Below are positions 24,427 through 32,439 of a stretch of 64,000 nt of DNA, one piece after another (position 1 is the first letter of the stretch; each line of letters starts with the position of its first letter). The stretch covers positions 806,001 to 870,000 of the forward strand of contig CBDHYI010000008.1 in assembly GCA_965275915.1 (NCBI GenBank), written 5' to 3'. The translations under genes were made by a program, and so were the position numbers. Source of the stretch: JBDWFY01 sp965275915. GTDB lineage: Bacteria; Pseudomonadota; Alphaproteobacteria; Rhizobiales; Stappiaceae. A model generated the notes under the pieces. That model searched no databases. It saw only the letters and a program-made list of their open reading frames with translations, and was not told the DNA's origin.

Positions 24427-24939
24427 ATGATCGGACGAACGATCTTTGCCCTTGGTATCGGGCTTTTGTTTCTCGTGCTCCTGCCGTTGGTTGTGCTGGC
24501 GGAAACCCACGTGGTCGAGATGCGCAATGCCGATGCCGAAAATCCAAATCAGATCAACGCATTTACCCCGCCGATCCTGCAAATTCAGCCCGGCGACACT
24601 GTTAAATTCCAGGTGATCGACAAGGGGCATAACAGTGCATCGAAGAGGGGCATGCTGCCGGAGGGCGTTGAGCCCTGGAACGGGAAAATCGATGAGGAAA
24701 TCGAAATCGCCTTTCTTGTCGAGGGAACATATGGCTATGTCTGCTTGCCCCACTATTCGATGGGTATGGTCGGTCTTGTCCTTGTCGGCGACTACCGGAG
24801 CAACCTTGAAACGGCGCGCAAAGTGAAGCAGCGCGGCAAGGCGAAAAAGATTTTCCGCGACCTGTTCGCACAGGTTGATGCGCTGGGAGCCGACACCGTT
24901 TCGATCAATACGAGCGCCTCCGGAGGGGCAGGCCAATGA
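24427..24939 (+). CDS. Pseudoazurin-like type I copper protein
   Basis: A 170-residue exported cupredoxin. ATG 24427 follows GAGAGG; the signal peptide is MIGRTIFALGIGLLFLVLLP with cleavage after VLA. The copper ligands of pseudoazurin are all in place: His in DKGHNS and Cys-His-Met in YVCLPHYSMGM, and the framework FTPPILQIQPGDTVKFQVID and GLVLVGDYRSNLE matches pseudoazurin closely, plus a basic C-terminal helix of about 30 residues. Pseudoazurins shuttle electrons in the periplasm, classically to nitrite or nitrous oxide reductase; no denitrification gene is here. Its place in an iron-type importer operon suggests a link between copper redox chemistry and uptake, for example reduction of the imported metal, but that is speculation. 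Confidence 0.9.
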   Translation: MIGRTIFALGIGLLFLVLLPLVVLAETHVVEMRNADAENPNQINAFTPPILQIQPGDTVKFQVIDKGHNSASKRGMLPEGVEPWNGKIDEEIEIAFLVEGTYGYVCLPHYSMGMVGLVLVGDYRSNLETARKVKQRGKAKKIFRDLFAQVDALGADTVSINTSASGGAGQ

Positions 24940-25430
24940 CCCCGAAAGATTATTGCGAAAGGGGGCCGGAGAAGCTGGTTCTTCAGGGATACAGGCTCTG
25001 GTCCATGGGCATGGTCACCCAACGGCTCGCTCACTGGGAAGAGGCCTGGAACTTGTTTGCCGGAACGCTTGGAGCGGCGGATGGACGCGTCGCCATGGAT
25101 GCGATGGTGAAATTTGTCCGGACGCTGGGCCGCTGTGCGGCCTGCCCACTGAAAACGCACGCGCCGGAGAGCGGGTGGCTCTGCGAGGACGAGGTTCTTG
25201 TTCTGGGATTGATTGCCGGGATCCAGCACGGGGATGATGATGCAGTCAGTTTTTGTCTCGACGCGCTTTCCTGCGCGAGCCGGTGTCATGATGTCGAACT
25301 TGCAGCCGGTGAATTTGCCCTGATGCTGCAATCTCTCGACAAACGGCTTTTGCCGATATCGATCGATGTTCTGGCCAATACGCTTGGTCAGATTGTTTCG
25401 GACGACAGGTCGAATGTGACTTTGCACTAG
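24936..25430 (+). CDS. Cys-rich unknown protein of the importer operon
   Basis: A 164-residue soluble protein without signal peptide that overlaps the pseudoazurin gene by 4 bases, so it is translated with it. It has seven cysteines, including CAAC (about residues 69-72), a later WLC (about 85) and C-x5-C-x3-C in FCLDALSCASRCHD (about 108-119); such spacing could hold a metal or iron-sulfur cluster. The rest is helical (LQGYRLWSMGMVTQRLAHWE, then LAAGEFALMLQSLDKRLLPI). I do not recognise the family. A cytosolic protein with this Cys content behind an iron-type importer and a copper protein might receive or sense the metal; this is inference. Confidence 0.72.
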   Translation: MTPKDYCERGPEKLVLQGYRLWSMGMVTQRLAHWEEAWNLFAGTLGAADGRVAMDAMVKFVRTLGRCAACPLKTHAPESGWLCEDEVLVLGLIAGIQHGDDDAVSFCLDALSCASRCHDVELAAGEFALMLQSLDKRLLPISIDVLANTLGQIVSDDRSNVTLH

Positions 25431-25473
25431 GATATGGATTGGTGCATGCGCTAGGTCTTGCGCCGCACGGCAC

Positions 25474-25686
25474 TCAGTTCCAGCGGTCGATCACGCCCTG
25501 ATCGTAGCGTAAGACGGCGTGTGCCACGCATTTTTCGTGGGCACGCGTCCCGGGCGGATAGCCGAATTGCTGGCAGGTGCCGTTTGCTTTGCGGAGCAGG
25601 GCCTGCTGTTTATCGGGCGGCAATTGTTCGTAGGTCTGGCAGCCGCAGACCAGGGCGGTAAGGAACGCTGCCGCAATCAGTTTCAT
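25474..25686 (-). CDS. Small lipoprotein
   Basis: A 70-residue lipoprotein. The N-terminus MKLIAAAFLTALVCGCQTYE has a lipobox-like end (VCGC), so processing at Cys16 by signal peptidase II is likely; the mature part is short and polar (LPPDKQQALLRKANGTCQQF), with two further cysteines and a conserved-looking RAHEKCVAHAVLRYDQG segment. The ribosome binding site on the minus strand is AAGGAG. It stands alone between the importer operon and the peptidase gene. Function is unknown; the size and pattern match small outer-membrane lipoproteins of Alphaproteobacteria. Confidence 0.75.
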   Translation of the reverse strand: MKLIAAAFLTALVCGCQTYEQLPPDKQQALLRKANGTCQQFGYPPGTRAHEKCVAHAVLRYDQGVIDRWN

Positions 25687-25720
25687 ACAGTTTCTGCTCC
25701 TTGTTATCGCTGAATTGGAC

Positions 25721-26758
25721 CTAGGCCTGCTTCAGATAGGCTGTCAGAATTTTCTGCGCAGCCTCAAGATCGCTTTTGTGCAGCATTTCGGTGACCGTAT
25801 GGATATAGCGTGTGCCGACGACAATCCCGACTGCCTTGGCGCCCGCCGCAGCCTGCTGCGCCGCCGCACCGTCCTGGCCACCGGCCCTGAGCATGGTGCG
25901 CTGATACGGGATTTTCTGTTTATCGGCGATGGCTTCGAATTCCAGAACAAGCTCGCGGTCGGCAATGAAGCTGGAGTCTTTGACATGCAGTCCGAACCCG
26001 TCGCCCTGAACAGTGGTGCGGTCCTGTTCCGGAACGCCGGGCGTATCGCAGGCAAGTGTCGTATCGATGCCAATGCCGATATCCGGTTTGACCGCAAAGG
26101 ATGCCGTCCGGGCGCCGCGCAACCCCACTTCTTCCTGGCAGGTAAAAGCGACATGGATTTCGCAGCCGTGTTTTGAACTGCCCAGAGCGCGAACGGCTTC
26201 GATTCCGAGCCAGCAGGCAATCCGGTTGTCCAGCGCCTTTGAAACGATTTTTTCGCCGACCTCGATCAGCGGTTCGTCCATTGTGACCATGTCGCCGATT
26301 TTGACATGATCTTTGGTTTTTTCGCCAAGTCCAAGATCGAGAATGAATTCCGAAACCTGCGGGACCTTTTTACGTTCTTCCGGCGTGGCGATATGAATCG
26401 GGCGACCGCCGGGATTCATCACGCCCTTCAGATCGCCTTCGTCGGTCGAAACGAGAATCCGGCGCGAAAACAGATTGCGGGCATCAAAGCCGCCGACCGG
26501 ATTGACATAGATGAAACCCTTTTCGGTGATATGAGAAACCAGAAACCCGATTTCGTCCATGTGACAGAGCAGCATGACCTTTTTCGGGTTTTTGGATTTT
26601 TTGCGCGGTGACCGCATACACAGAAGCGAGCCCATGGCATCAACGGAAACGTCGTCAAACAGGCCTTCCACTTCGGTTTTGATCAGGTCTCGGACGCGAT
26701 GCTCGTGGCCGGGTACCCCCGGCGTCTCACACAGGCGTTTCAACAGATCAATGTTCAT
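25721..26758 (-). CDS. M42-family glutamyl aminopeptidase/endoglucanase-type peptidase
   Basis: A 345-residue M42 metallopeptidase, a cytosolic aminopeptidase that forms tetrahedral dodecamers in relatives. Metal and catalytic residues are visible in VMLLCHMDEIGF (His-x-Asp, about residue 65), SKALDNRIACWLG (bridging Asp), CQEEVGLRGART (catalytic Glu pair, about 212), GIGIDTTLACD (Asp) and RYIHTVTEMLHKSDL (His). The N-terminal TPGVPGHEHRVRDLI and the mid-region VNPVGGFDARNLFSRRILV are typical. It stands alone with a normal length of the family. Confidence 0.92.
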   Translation of the reverse strand: MNIDLLKRLCETPGVPGHEHRVRDLIKTEVEGLFDDVSVDAMGSLLCMRSPRKKSKNPKKVMLLCHMDEIGFLVSHITEKGFIYVNPVGGFDARNLFSRRILVSTDEGDLKGVMNPGGRPIHIATPEERKKVPQVSEFILDLGLGEKTKDHVKIGDMVTMDEPLIEVGEKIVSKALDNRIACWLGIEAVRALGSSKHGCEIHVAFTCQEEVGLRGARTASFAVKPDIGIGIDTTLACDTPGVPEQDRTTVQGDGFGLHVKDSSFIADRELVLEFEAIADKQKIPYQRTMLRAGGQDGAAAQQAAAGAKAVGIVVGTRYIHTVTEMLHKSDLEAAQKILTAYLKQA

Positions 26759-26946
26759 GAGATCGGACCTCTTTCCGGATGAATAGGTGAGGGGGCGTTT
26801 GCGATAAGTGTGTTTCCGCCTCAGAAATGCAATGGCAATGGCTTATCAAAAATCGCAGAATGTTCGACCAAGATGGCATAGAGATGGCAATGCCCGCAAT
26901 GATATATGGTGCGGGACATTGCTCTTATTGCGGTTAGTGCAACGCA

Positions 26947-27261
26947 TCAGGCCAGAAACTTCAGACCGACGATACCGGTGACGATACATCCCACGCAAGC
27001 GAGGCGTAGAAAATCCGCAGATTCCTGGAAGAGCACGATGCCCAGGATGACGGCTCCCACCGTGCCGACACCTGTCCAGATAGCGTATGCCGTGCCAAGG
27101 GGGAGCGATTTCATCGCAAGACCCAACAGTCCCAGGCTCACGATCATTGATGATACCGTTCCGATCGTCGGCCAGAGACGGGTAAATCCGTCTGTATATT
27201 TCAATCCCACCGCCCAACCGATTTCGAACAGGCCGGCAAAAAACAGGGCAAGCCAAACCAT
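26947..27261 (-). CDS. sugE: SugE/Gdx guanidinium exporter (SMR family)
   Basis: A 104-residue small multidrug resistance protein with four helices. It has the active-site glutamate in LFEIGWAVGLKYTDGFTR (Glu13 region) and the Gdx-type segment KSLPLGTAYAIWTGVGTVGA, which together mark the SugE/Gdx branch, now known to export guanidinium in exchange for protons. A guanidine-II riboswitch sits immediately upstream on the same strand (27283-27331), which fixes the substrate prediction far better than the sequence alone. The ATG at 27261 is preceded by GAAGAAGGA. Confidence 0.93.
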   Translation of the reverse strand: MVWLALFFAGLFEIGWAVGLKYTDGFTRLWPTIGTVSSMIVSLGLLGLAMKSLPLGTAYAIWTGVGTVGAVILGIVLFQESADFLRLACVGCIVTGIVGLKFLA

Positions 27262-27282
27262 GCTTCATATCCTTCTTCAAGT

Positions 27283-27331
27283 GATGAAGCCGTCCTCATC
27301 GAATATCAGGGAAGGTCGGGTCGTCCCGACC
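27283..27331 (-). promoter_or_regulatory. Guanidine-II (mini-ykkC) riboswitch
   Basis: On the minus strand two hairpins follow each other before sugE: GGTCGGG-ACGA-CCCGACC (27331-27314) and GATGAGG-ACGG-CTTCATC (27300-27283). Both have the ACGR loop closed by a G-C pair that defines the guanidine-II motif, and the second one lies about 22 bases before the start codon, next to the ribosome binding site. Paired stems with ACGR loops bind guanidine and act by freeing the ribosome binding site. The stems are 7 bp each, one with a G-U pair. Confidence 0.88.
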
Positions 27332-27403
27332 ACCTGCGAGATAATATGCCTGAGTGTCGATTCAAGCAGATTATGGCCAAAAAAGGCGCGACATTACAAA
27401 ACT

Positions 27404-28414
27404 TTAAGAAGTTTCCCCCGAGATAACCTCAAATCCGAGATCGATAACCGGGTCTGACTTCAGGCCAGCCAGACGGTTCAGGATGTTGCGCGCCGAAAGC
27501 CGTCCGATATCATAGCGATTGGTCTTGATGGTCGTCAGTTTAAGAGGCATGTTCTGGCCGGTTTCCAGGCCGCTGAACCCGGCAATGGCCAATTGATCGG
27601 GGATGCTTATCCCGTTTTCAATGCAGAGGATCATGCCCCCGGTCGCCGCAGTATCGTTGGAAAAGAATACGGCTTCGACATCCGGGGCCACTTCAAGCAG
27701 TCTTTTCAGCCCGGCTTTACCGTCAGCAAAGTTCGGCGGTGCTTCGAACAGGTCAGGTGCAACGATCGTGGAATTCCGGCCCTTTACGGCGCGTTTGATC
27801 GCCCGAAACCGCTCGTCTGCGGCCCAGTCTTCCCTGTTCCAGCCGACATATCCGAAATTCCGGTAGCCTTTGGCGATGAGATGGTCGGCGATTGCGCCTC
27901 CGGCCGCAGAATGATTGAGACCGATACAGACATCGATCGGGTCAACGGCAATATTCATCATTTCAACCACCGGAACGCCGGCATTTGCAAGGATATTTCG
28001 GGTTTTCACAGTATGCCGGAGATTGGAGACGATAATACCCGCAGGCCGCCAGGACATCATCGAGCAGACCAGTTCTTCTTCCTTTTCAAGACTGTAGTCC
28101 GATATGCCGATGACGGCATTGTAGCCGGCTTTTTCAAGGGCACCGGTGATACCGCTCATCACTTCGGTGAAAACGTTGTTGACGAGAGACGGGATGATGA
28201 CGGCGATCTGATTGGACCGCGACGTCGCGAGGGATCCTGCGAGATGGTTTTGGACATAGCCCAGCTTTTCGACCATCTGCAGGACGTGGCTCCGGGTTTT
28301 TTCGGAAATAGGACCTTTGTCCCGGAGCACGCGGGATACGGTCATTTCCGATACATTTGCCGCTTGGGCAACATCTTTCATTGTTCTTCGGCGACGGGAT
28401 CCTGCCATGACCAT
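27404..28414 (-). CDS. LacI-family transcriptional regulator, GntR-like
   Basis: A 336-residue LacI-type repressor. The N-terminal helix-turn-helix reads TMKDVAQAANVSEMTVSRVL (about residues 12-31), followed by the hinge LAGSLATSRSNQIAVIIPSL and a periplasmic-binding-protein-like sensor domain (GIIVSNLRHTVKTRNILANA; VEAVFFSNDTAATGGMI; TIKTNRYDIGRLSA). Start ATG 28414 is taken as the most likely; ATG 28408 also fits. The wording of the N-terminus and the sites in front of the gene (GTTATCGATAAC, 28482-28493) match the GntR/IdnR type whose operators are of the form ATGTTA..TAACAT. It is divergent from the ABC importer operon and very probably represses it. Confidence 0.92.
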   Translation of the reverse strand: MVMAGSRRRRTMKDVAQAANVSEMTVSRVLRDKGPISEKTRSHVLQMVEKLGYVQNHLAGSLATSRSNQIAVIIPSLVNNVFTEVMSGITGALEKAGYNAVIGISDYSLEKEEELVCSMMSWRPAGIIVSNLRHTVKTRNILANAGVPVVEMMNIAVDPIDVCIGLNHSAAGGAIADHLIAKGYRNFGYVGWNREDWAADERFRAIKRAVKGRNSTIVAPDLFEAPPNFADGKAGLKRLLEVAPDVEAVFFSNDTAATGGMILCIENGISIPDQLAIAGFSGLETGQNMPLKLTTIKTNRYDIGRLSARNILNRLAGLKSDPVIDLGFEVISGETS

Positions 28415-28423
28415 ATCCGTAAA

Positions 28424-28446
28424 TGTTAGCGTCTGACATTCTAACA
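28424..28446. promoter_or_regulatory. Inverted repeat TGTTAG-N11-CTAACA upstream of LacI gene
   Basis: TGTTAG (28424-28429) and CTAACA (28441-28446) are perfect inverted 6-mers in the LacI-gene leader. The half-site resembles TGTTA of the Gnt-type operator at 28482. The 11-base gap is longer than in the standard operator, so autoregulatory binding is possible but weakly supported. Confidence 0.4.
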
Positions 28447-28481
28447 CTAGAACAGGGATCATAAGATGTATAGAGATAAAT

Positions 28482-28493
28482 GTTATCGATAAC
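28482..28493. promoter_or_regulatory. Gnt-type LacI-family operator
   Basis: GTTATCGATAAC is a perfect 12-bp palindrome with the central CG typical of LacI-family operators; with flanking bases it reads ATGTTATCGATAACC, close to the E. coli Gnt operator pattern ATGTTA-N4-TAACAT. It lies between the divergent regulator gene and the sugar importer operon. Confidence 0.7.
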
Positions 28494-28617
28494 CAGGAGC
28501 GAGTGGGGCGAGAGCACAGGCTGCGGCGCGGGCGCCTGTTAAGTGCGGAAAGATTCTTGCCTGATAGTGGCGGAATGGTCGGCGAAAAGAAGCTGAATAT
28601 CGGAGTAATCGGGAGGT

Positions 28618-28950
28618 TTGTTTCCGGCTGTATCGCTGCGATTTTGCCGGATCGTTCAGTCTCTCACGGGTACGGGTGTTGTCGAAGAACATACCGACGT
28701 TCGCGATCTTCTTGCGATGATGACATCTTATTCGGACGTCAATTCCCGGGAGGAAACGTGGATTGCGTATCGGATGCTTGAGCCGGGAGGCGAGCTCGGG
28801 GAAGCATTCTTCTGGAACACGATCGATCTTGCCAAGACGTCTTCGGAGGCATGCGAACGCTGGTGGGATCGATCGATTGCGATACCGGAGGAGTTTTTCG
28901 TTTTGCGGCTTGAGGGAGGAAGTCCAATGCAGTGCGATAGGCGGATATGA
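28618..28950 (+). CDS. Possible small unknown protein coupled to the ABC ATPase gene
   Basis: An open frame of up to 110 residues whose TGA overlaps the ATG of the following ATPase gene by 4 bases (ATGA at 28947), the arrangement of translationally coupled genes. The central part (HTDVRDLLAMMTSYSDVNSR, then GEAFFWNTIDLAKTSSEACE, then RWWDRSIAIPEEFFVLRLEG) has balanced, protein-like composition, whereas the first 15 codons look non-coding. The start is uncertain: TTG 28618 or ATG 28717 after GCG. I do not recognise a family. It may also be the remnant of a larger gene, because another frame just upstream begins MVGEKKLNIGVIG like a Rossmann protein and then breaks up. Confidence 0.4.
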   Translation: MFPAVSLRFCRIVQSLTGTGVVEEHTDVRDLLAMMTSYSDVNSREETWIAYRMLEPGGELGEAFFWNTIDLAKTSSEACERWWDRSIAIPEEFFVLRLEGGSPMQCDRRI

Positions 28951-30035
28951 GTGGCGTCAGTCTGAAAAGCGTCACCAAATCTTATGGCGCCGTTACAGTC
29001 ATCCCTGATCTTTCCCTGGATATAGCCGAGGGGGAGTTCGTGGTCTTCGTTGGCCCTTCCGGCTGCGGGAAATCGACAACGTTGCGAATGATTGCCGGAC
29101 TGGAAAAGGTCTCCGGCGGCGAAATCCATATTGCCGGGCGTGACGTGACATGGGAACGCCCGAAGGCGCGGGATATAGCGATGGTGTTTCAGTCCTATGC
29201 GCTTTACCCGCACATGAATGTGGCGCAGAACATGTCCTTTGCACTGCGCTTGGCGAAAACACCGAAAGCGGAGATCGATCAGAGGGTTAGACGTGCGGCG
29301 GATATGTTGGAACTGACACCCTACCTGGACCGCAAACCGCGCGACCTTTCAGGGGGGCAGCGGCAGCGGGTTGCAATGGGCCGATCCATCGTACGCAACG
29401 CGTACTGCTTTTTGTTTGACGAGCCGCTGTCCAATCTGGACGCAAAGCTGCGGGCGTCGATGCGTACCGAATTGGCGCTGCTTCACAAGACCCTTGACCG
29501 CACGATGATTTATGTGACGCACGATCAGATTGAGGCAATGACGATGGCCGACCGGATCGTCATCATGAAGGATGGAGTCATCCAGCAGGTCGGCACGCCT
29601 AAAGATGTTTACAACACACCGGTCAATACGTTTGTTGCGACCTTTATCGGGTCTCCGTCAATGACACTCATCCCGGCTGAACTGAGCGACGAAGCCGGAA
29701 GTCTGCTGGTTCAGGGGAACGGTTTCCGTCTTCCGGTGCCCGAACGGATCAGGCAGAGACTGCGCGCAACAAAAAACAAAGATGTTGTGGTCGGCTTGCG
29801 CCCGGAGCATTTTGCGGCCGAAGCAAGAACGCAGGATTTCGCGCCGGTCGACCTGACGGTGAAAGTCTCAGAATATATCGGCTCCAGTCAGTACCTGGCG
29901 GCGGAAATCGGAAACACACCGCTTACCGCATCCGTTGAGGTCGGACCTGAAGCGGACCTGTTATCCGATGGACGGTACTATTTCGATACATCCCGTCTTT
30001 ATCTTTTCGATCCGACCACGGAGGCGGCCTTGTAA
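28947..30035 (+). CDS. Sugar ABC transporter ATP-binding protein (UgpC/MalK type)
   Basis: A 362-residue ATPase of the CUT1 sugar importer class. Walker A is GPSGCGKST (about residues 37-45), the Q loop MVFQSYALYPHMNV, the signature LSGGQRQRVAMGR, Walker B CFLFDEPLSNLDAK, and the H loop IYVTHDQIEAMTMADR. After about residue 235 there is a TOBE/OB regulatory domain (FIGSPSMTLIPAEL, then VVVGLRPEHFAAEA), as in MalK. It is the first certain gene of the importer operon and starts in a 4-base overlap with the small frame upstream. Confidence 0.95.
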   Translation: MSGVSLKSVTKSYGAVTVIPDLSLDIAEGEFVVFVGPSGCGKSTTLRMIAGLEKVSGGEIHIAGRDVTWERPKARDIAMVFQSYALYPHMNVAQNMSFALRLAKTPKAEIDQRVRRAADMLELTPYLDRKPRDLSGGQRQRVAMGRSIVRNAYCFLFDEPLSNLDAKLRASMRTELALLHKTLDRTMIYVTHDQIEAMTMADRIVIMKDGVIQQVGTPKDVYNTPVNTFVATFIGSPSMTLIPAELSDEAGSLLVQGNGFRLPVPERIRQRLRATKNKDVVVGLRPEHFAAEARTQDFAPVDLTVKVSEYIGSSQYLAAEIGNTPLTASVEVGPEADLLSDGRYYFDTSRLYLFDPTTEAAL

Positions 30036-30127
30036 CGGGGTACCTCCAAACCGCGCGGGCTGTGTCCGGCGCACTTGATGAGACACACAGGTGTCCAGTC
30101 CAATTCAACATCCAAGGGAGGAAGAGG

Positions 30128-31450
30128 ATGAAAGGACTACTCACAAAAGCGTTGCTTGCCGCGGGTGCGATTGCCCTGTCGACAACCATGGCGACCGCTG
30201 ATCCTTATGAAAAATATCGCGGGACAACGATTGTCGTGTCCTGGCCCGCTCTCAGTCATTTCAAGAAAGCCGAAGAACTGGTTGCGGAATTTACCGAAGA
30301 GACCGGCATTGAGGTGGAAATTGACGCACTTCAGTATTTGAAGCTTCGCGACAGGCAACTGCTCGAAATGTCGAAGGAAGAAGGAGAATACGACGTCGTC
30401 TCCTGGGTGGTCATGTGGAAGGGCGAATACGTGTCCAAGGGTCTCCTGACGCCGCTGTCGCAATTCTACACCAACGGCTCCCTGGTCGATCCGTCGTATG
30501 ACATCGATGATATCGCGGATGCCTACCTCCAGAACGGCGGGATCGTGGGTGGCAAAAAAGGCTACATGCCGGGCAAATCCGGAGCGATGTACGGCGTGCC
30601 TTTCGGCGCGGAAACGTCCATTCTCGCCTACAGAAAGGACATCTTCGAGGAACAGGGCCTGGAGGTGCCAACCACCTATGACGAACTCCGGGAGGTGATG
30701 GCGAAACTGAAGGAAGCGGGCATCCCGGCGCTGACCTCGCGCGGCAAGACCGGCCATCAGGTGACGGCGGCGTGGCTGCTCCATCTGGCGCCGCTTGGCG
30801 GGAAAGTCTTCGATGACAACTGGAACCCCGTGATCAACTCGCCCGAAGCGGTCGAAGCGGCGCAGGTGCTTCGCGAGGTGGCCCAGACCGGTCCTGCCGG
30901 GATCCCCACATTCGGCTTTGGCGAGGCGGCGGCTGCGTTCCTGCAGGGCGAAGCCGCAATGCATCTGGATACGCTCAAGATTGCGGCAATGTCCCGCGAT
31001 CCGAAACTGTCCAAGATCGATGGAAAAGTGGGCTATGCCCTGCACCCCGTCGGGTCGCGATGCGGTTCGGAAACAGGTGGATTTGCCGCGGGCATCCCGG
31101 CCAATGCGCCGAACAAAGAGGCCGCCTTTTTGTTCCTGCAATATATCACCTCCAAAAAGGGCGATCAGCGCATGGTTGAGCTCGGTGGCGACCCGGTGCG
31201 GATTTCGACATTGAAAAACAATGCCGACAAGTTCGATGAATATTCGGTGGTTGCAGAGCAATTGCCGTGTGCGGACCCCGACTGGCGTCCGCTTATTCCC
31301 GAGTGGAACGAACTCAATATTGACGTGCTGGGGCAGGCGCTTACGGAAGTCATCACCACCGATAAACCCATCCAGCCCATCATGGATGCCGCCAATGAGA
31401 AGGCGCGCGCCATTATGGAGCGTGAAGGCTATTACGTCTGGCGACAATAA
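30128..31450 (+). CDS. Sugar ABC transporter substrate-binding protein (family 1)
   Basis: A 440-residue CUT1-type binding protein. ATG 30128 (MKGLLTKALLAAGAIALSTT) is preceded by GGAGGAAGAGG; the signal peptide is cut after MATA at about residue 22. The mature protein has the family pattern: TTIVVSWPALSHFKKAEELV, FTEETGIEVEIDALQYLKLR, YDVVSWVVMWKGEYVSKGLL, SGAMYGVPFGAETSILAYRK and GEAAAAFLQGEAAMHLDTL. Two cysteines (in SRCGSET and QLPCADP) may form a disulfide. The ligand is a sugar or polyol; the Gnt-like operator hints at an acid sugar, but this is weak. Confidence 0.92.
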   Translation: MKGLLTKALLAAGAIALSTTMATADPYEKYRGTTIVVSWPALSHFKKAEELVAEFTEETGIEVEIDALQYLKLRDRQLLEMSKEEGEYDVVSWVVMWKGEYVSKGLLTPLSQFYTNGSLVDPSYDIDDIADAYLQNGGIVGGKKGYMPGKSGAMYGVPFGAETSILAYRKDIFEEQGLEVPTTYDELREVMAKLKEAGIPALTSRGKTGHQVTAAWLLHLAPLGGKVFDDNWNPVINSPEAVEAAQVLREVAQTGPAGIPTFGFGEAAAAFLQGEAAMHLDTLKIAAMSRDPKLSKIDGKVGYALHPVGSRCGSETGGFAAGIPANAPNKEAAFLFLQYITSKKGDQRMVELGGDPVRISTLKNNADKFDEYSVVAEQLPCADPDWRPLIPEWNELNIDVLGQALTEVITTDKPIQPIMDAANEKARAIMEREGYYVWRQ

Positions 31451-31509
31451 GAAGAGCCGGCGGAGGTTGCGCGCGACCTCCGCCGCATGCGCCCACTATC
31501 ACGGCACCT

Positions 31510-32430
31510 ATGGCATCCATGTCCCAAATCAGCAAAAAGCCCCGATTTGAACCGGGTTTTCTGACGCCCTACGCCTTCATCATGCCGGCAATTCTGGTGA
31601 TGCTTGGCGGGCTGCTGTATCCCGTCGTGATGGCGTTTTACCTGTCGTTTTACGATTGGGAGATCGGGCGAAAGCTCAGCGAAGCGCCGTTCGTTTCGAT
31701 GGATCATTTTGTTCGGATGATCGGCGACCCGCAGGTCTGGGAAGTGCTCTGGGTCACCCTCCGCTTCGGCTTCTGGACCATCACGATCGAAATGGCACTG
31801 GGCGTCGCTCTGGCATTGCTTCTTGAAAAACCGATCCGCGGGGCATCTGTTTTTCGAACAATATTCATTCTGCCTTTGATGGTTTCACCGGTCGTGGTCG
31901 GTCTGATCTGGCGCTATCTGTTCGATGCGCGCATCGGTTGGATCAACTATTATCTCGGCGTCTGGTTCGGACTTGAGCCACAGGTCTGGCTCGGTGATCC
32001 GCAACTGGCGTTCTTCGCGATTGTCTTCACCGATATCTGGCAGTGGACGCCTTTTATTTTCATCATTGTCATCGCCGGGCTGCAGGCGCTGCCCTCCGAG
32101 GTTGTCGAGGCCTCAACCATCGACGGCGCCAACTGGTATCAGCAGATCTTTCTGGTCAAGCTTCCGATGATCAAATCCATTCTCATTATCGCTCTGCTGA
32201 TGCGCCTGATTGACGTGTTCCGCGGCCTTGAAGTGATGCTGATCATGACGGGCGGCGGGCCGGGCAGGGCCACCGAACTTCTGTCGCTGCATATTTATAA
32301 TCGCGCGTTCGACACTCAGCAGTTGGGGTATGCGTCGGCCATTTCGGTCCTTTTGATTGTGATCGTGTTTGGCATCAGCGCCATGATCCTGACGATGGCC
32401 AATCCGATGAGGAGCAAATCCGATGTATGA
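31510..32430 (+). CDS. Sugar ABC transporter permease (UgpA/MalF type)
   Basis: A 306-residue integral membrane permease of the binding-protein-dependent class with six helices. The first helix is about residues 20-42 (TPYAFIMPAILVMLGGLLYP); the cytoplasmic EAA loop is EVVEASTIDGANWYQQIFLVKLP (about residues 198-220, EAA---G core kept as EASTIDG). It pairs with the next permease to form the channel. The start at 31510 has AGGTTGCG only; ATG 31516 is equally possible. The 10-base gap to the next gene argues for one transcript. Confidence 0.93.
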   Translation: MASMSQISKKPRFEPGFLTPYAFIMPAILVMLGGLLYPVVMAFYLSFYDWEIGRKLSEAPFVSMDHFVRMIGDPQVWEVLWVTLRFGFWTITIEMALGVALALLLEKPIRGASVFRTIFILPLMVSPVVVGLIWRYLFDARIGWINYYLGVWFGLEPQVWLGDPQLAFFAIVFTDIWQWTPFIFIIVIAGLQALPSEVVEASTIDGANWYQQIFLVKLPMIKSILIIALLMRLIDVFRGLEVMLIMTGGGPGRATELLSLHIYNRAFDTQQLGYASAISVLLIVIVFGISAMILTMANPMRSKSDV

Positions 32431-32439
32431 GCGGCGGCG

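Noticed and set aside
30137..31447. 436-codon open frame antisense to the sugar-binding protein gene
   Set aside because: It follows the third-position pattern of the real gene on the other strand; no ribosome binding site or family.
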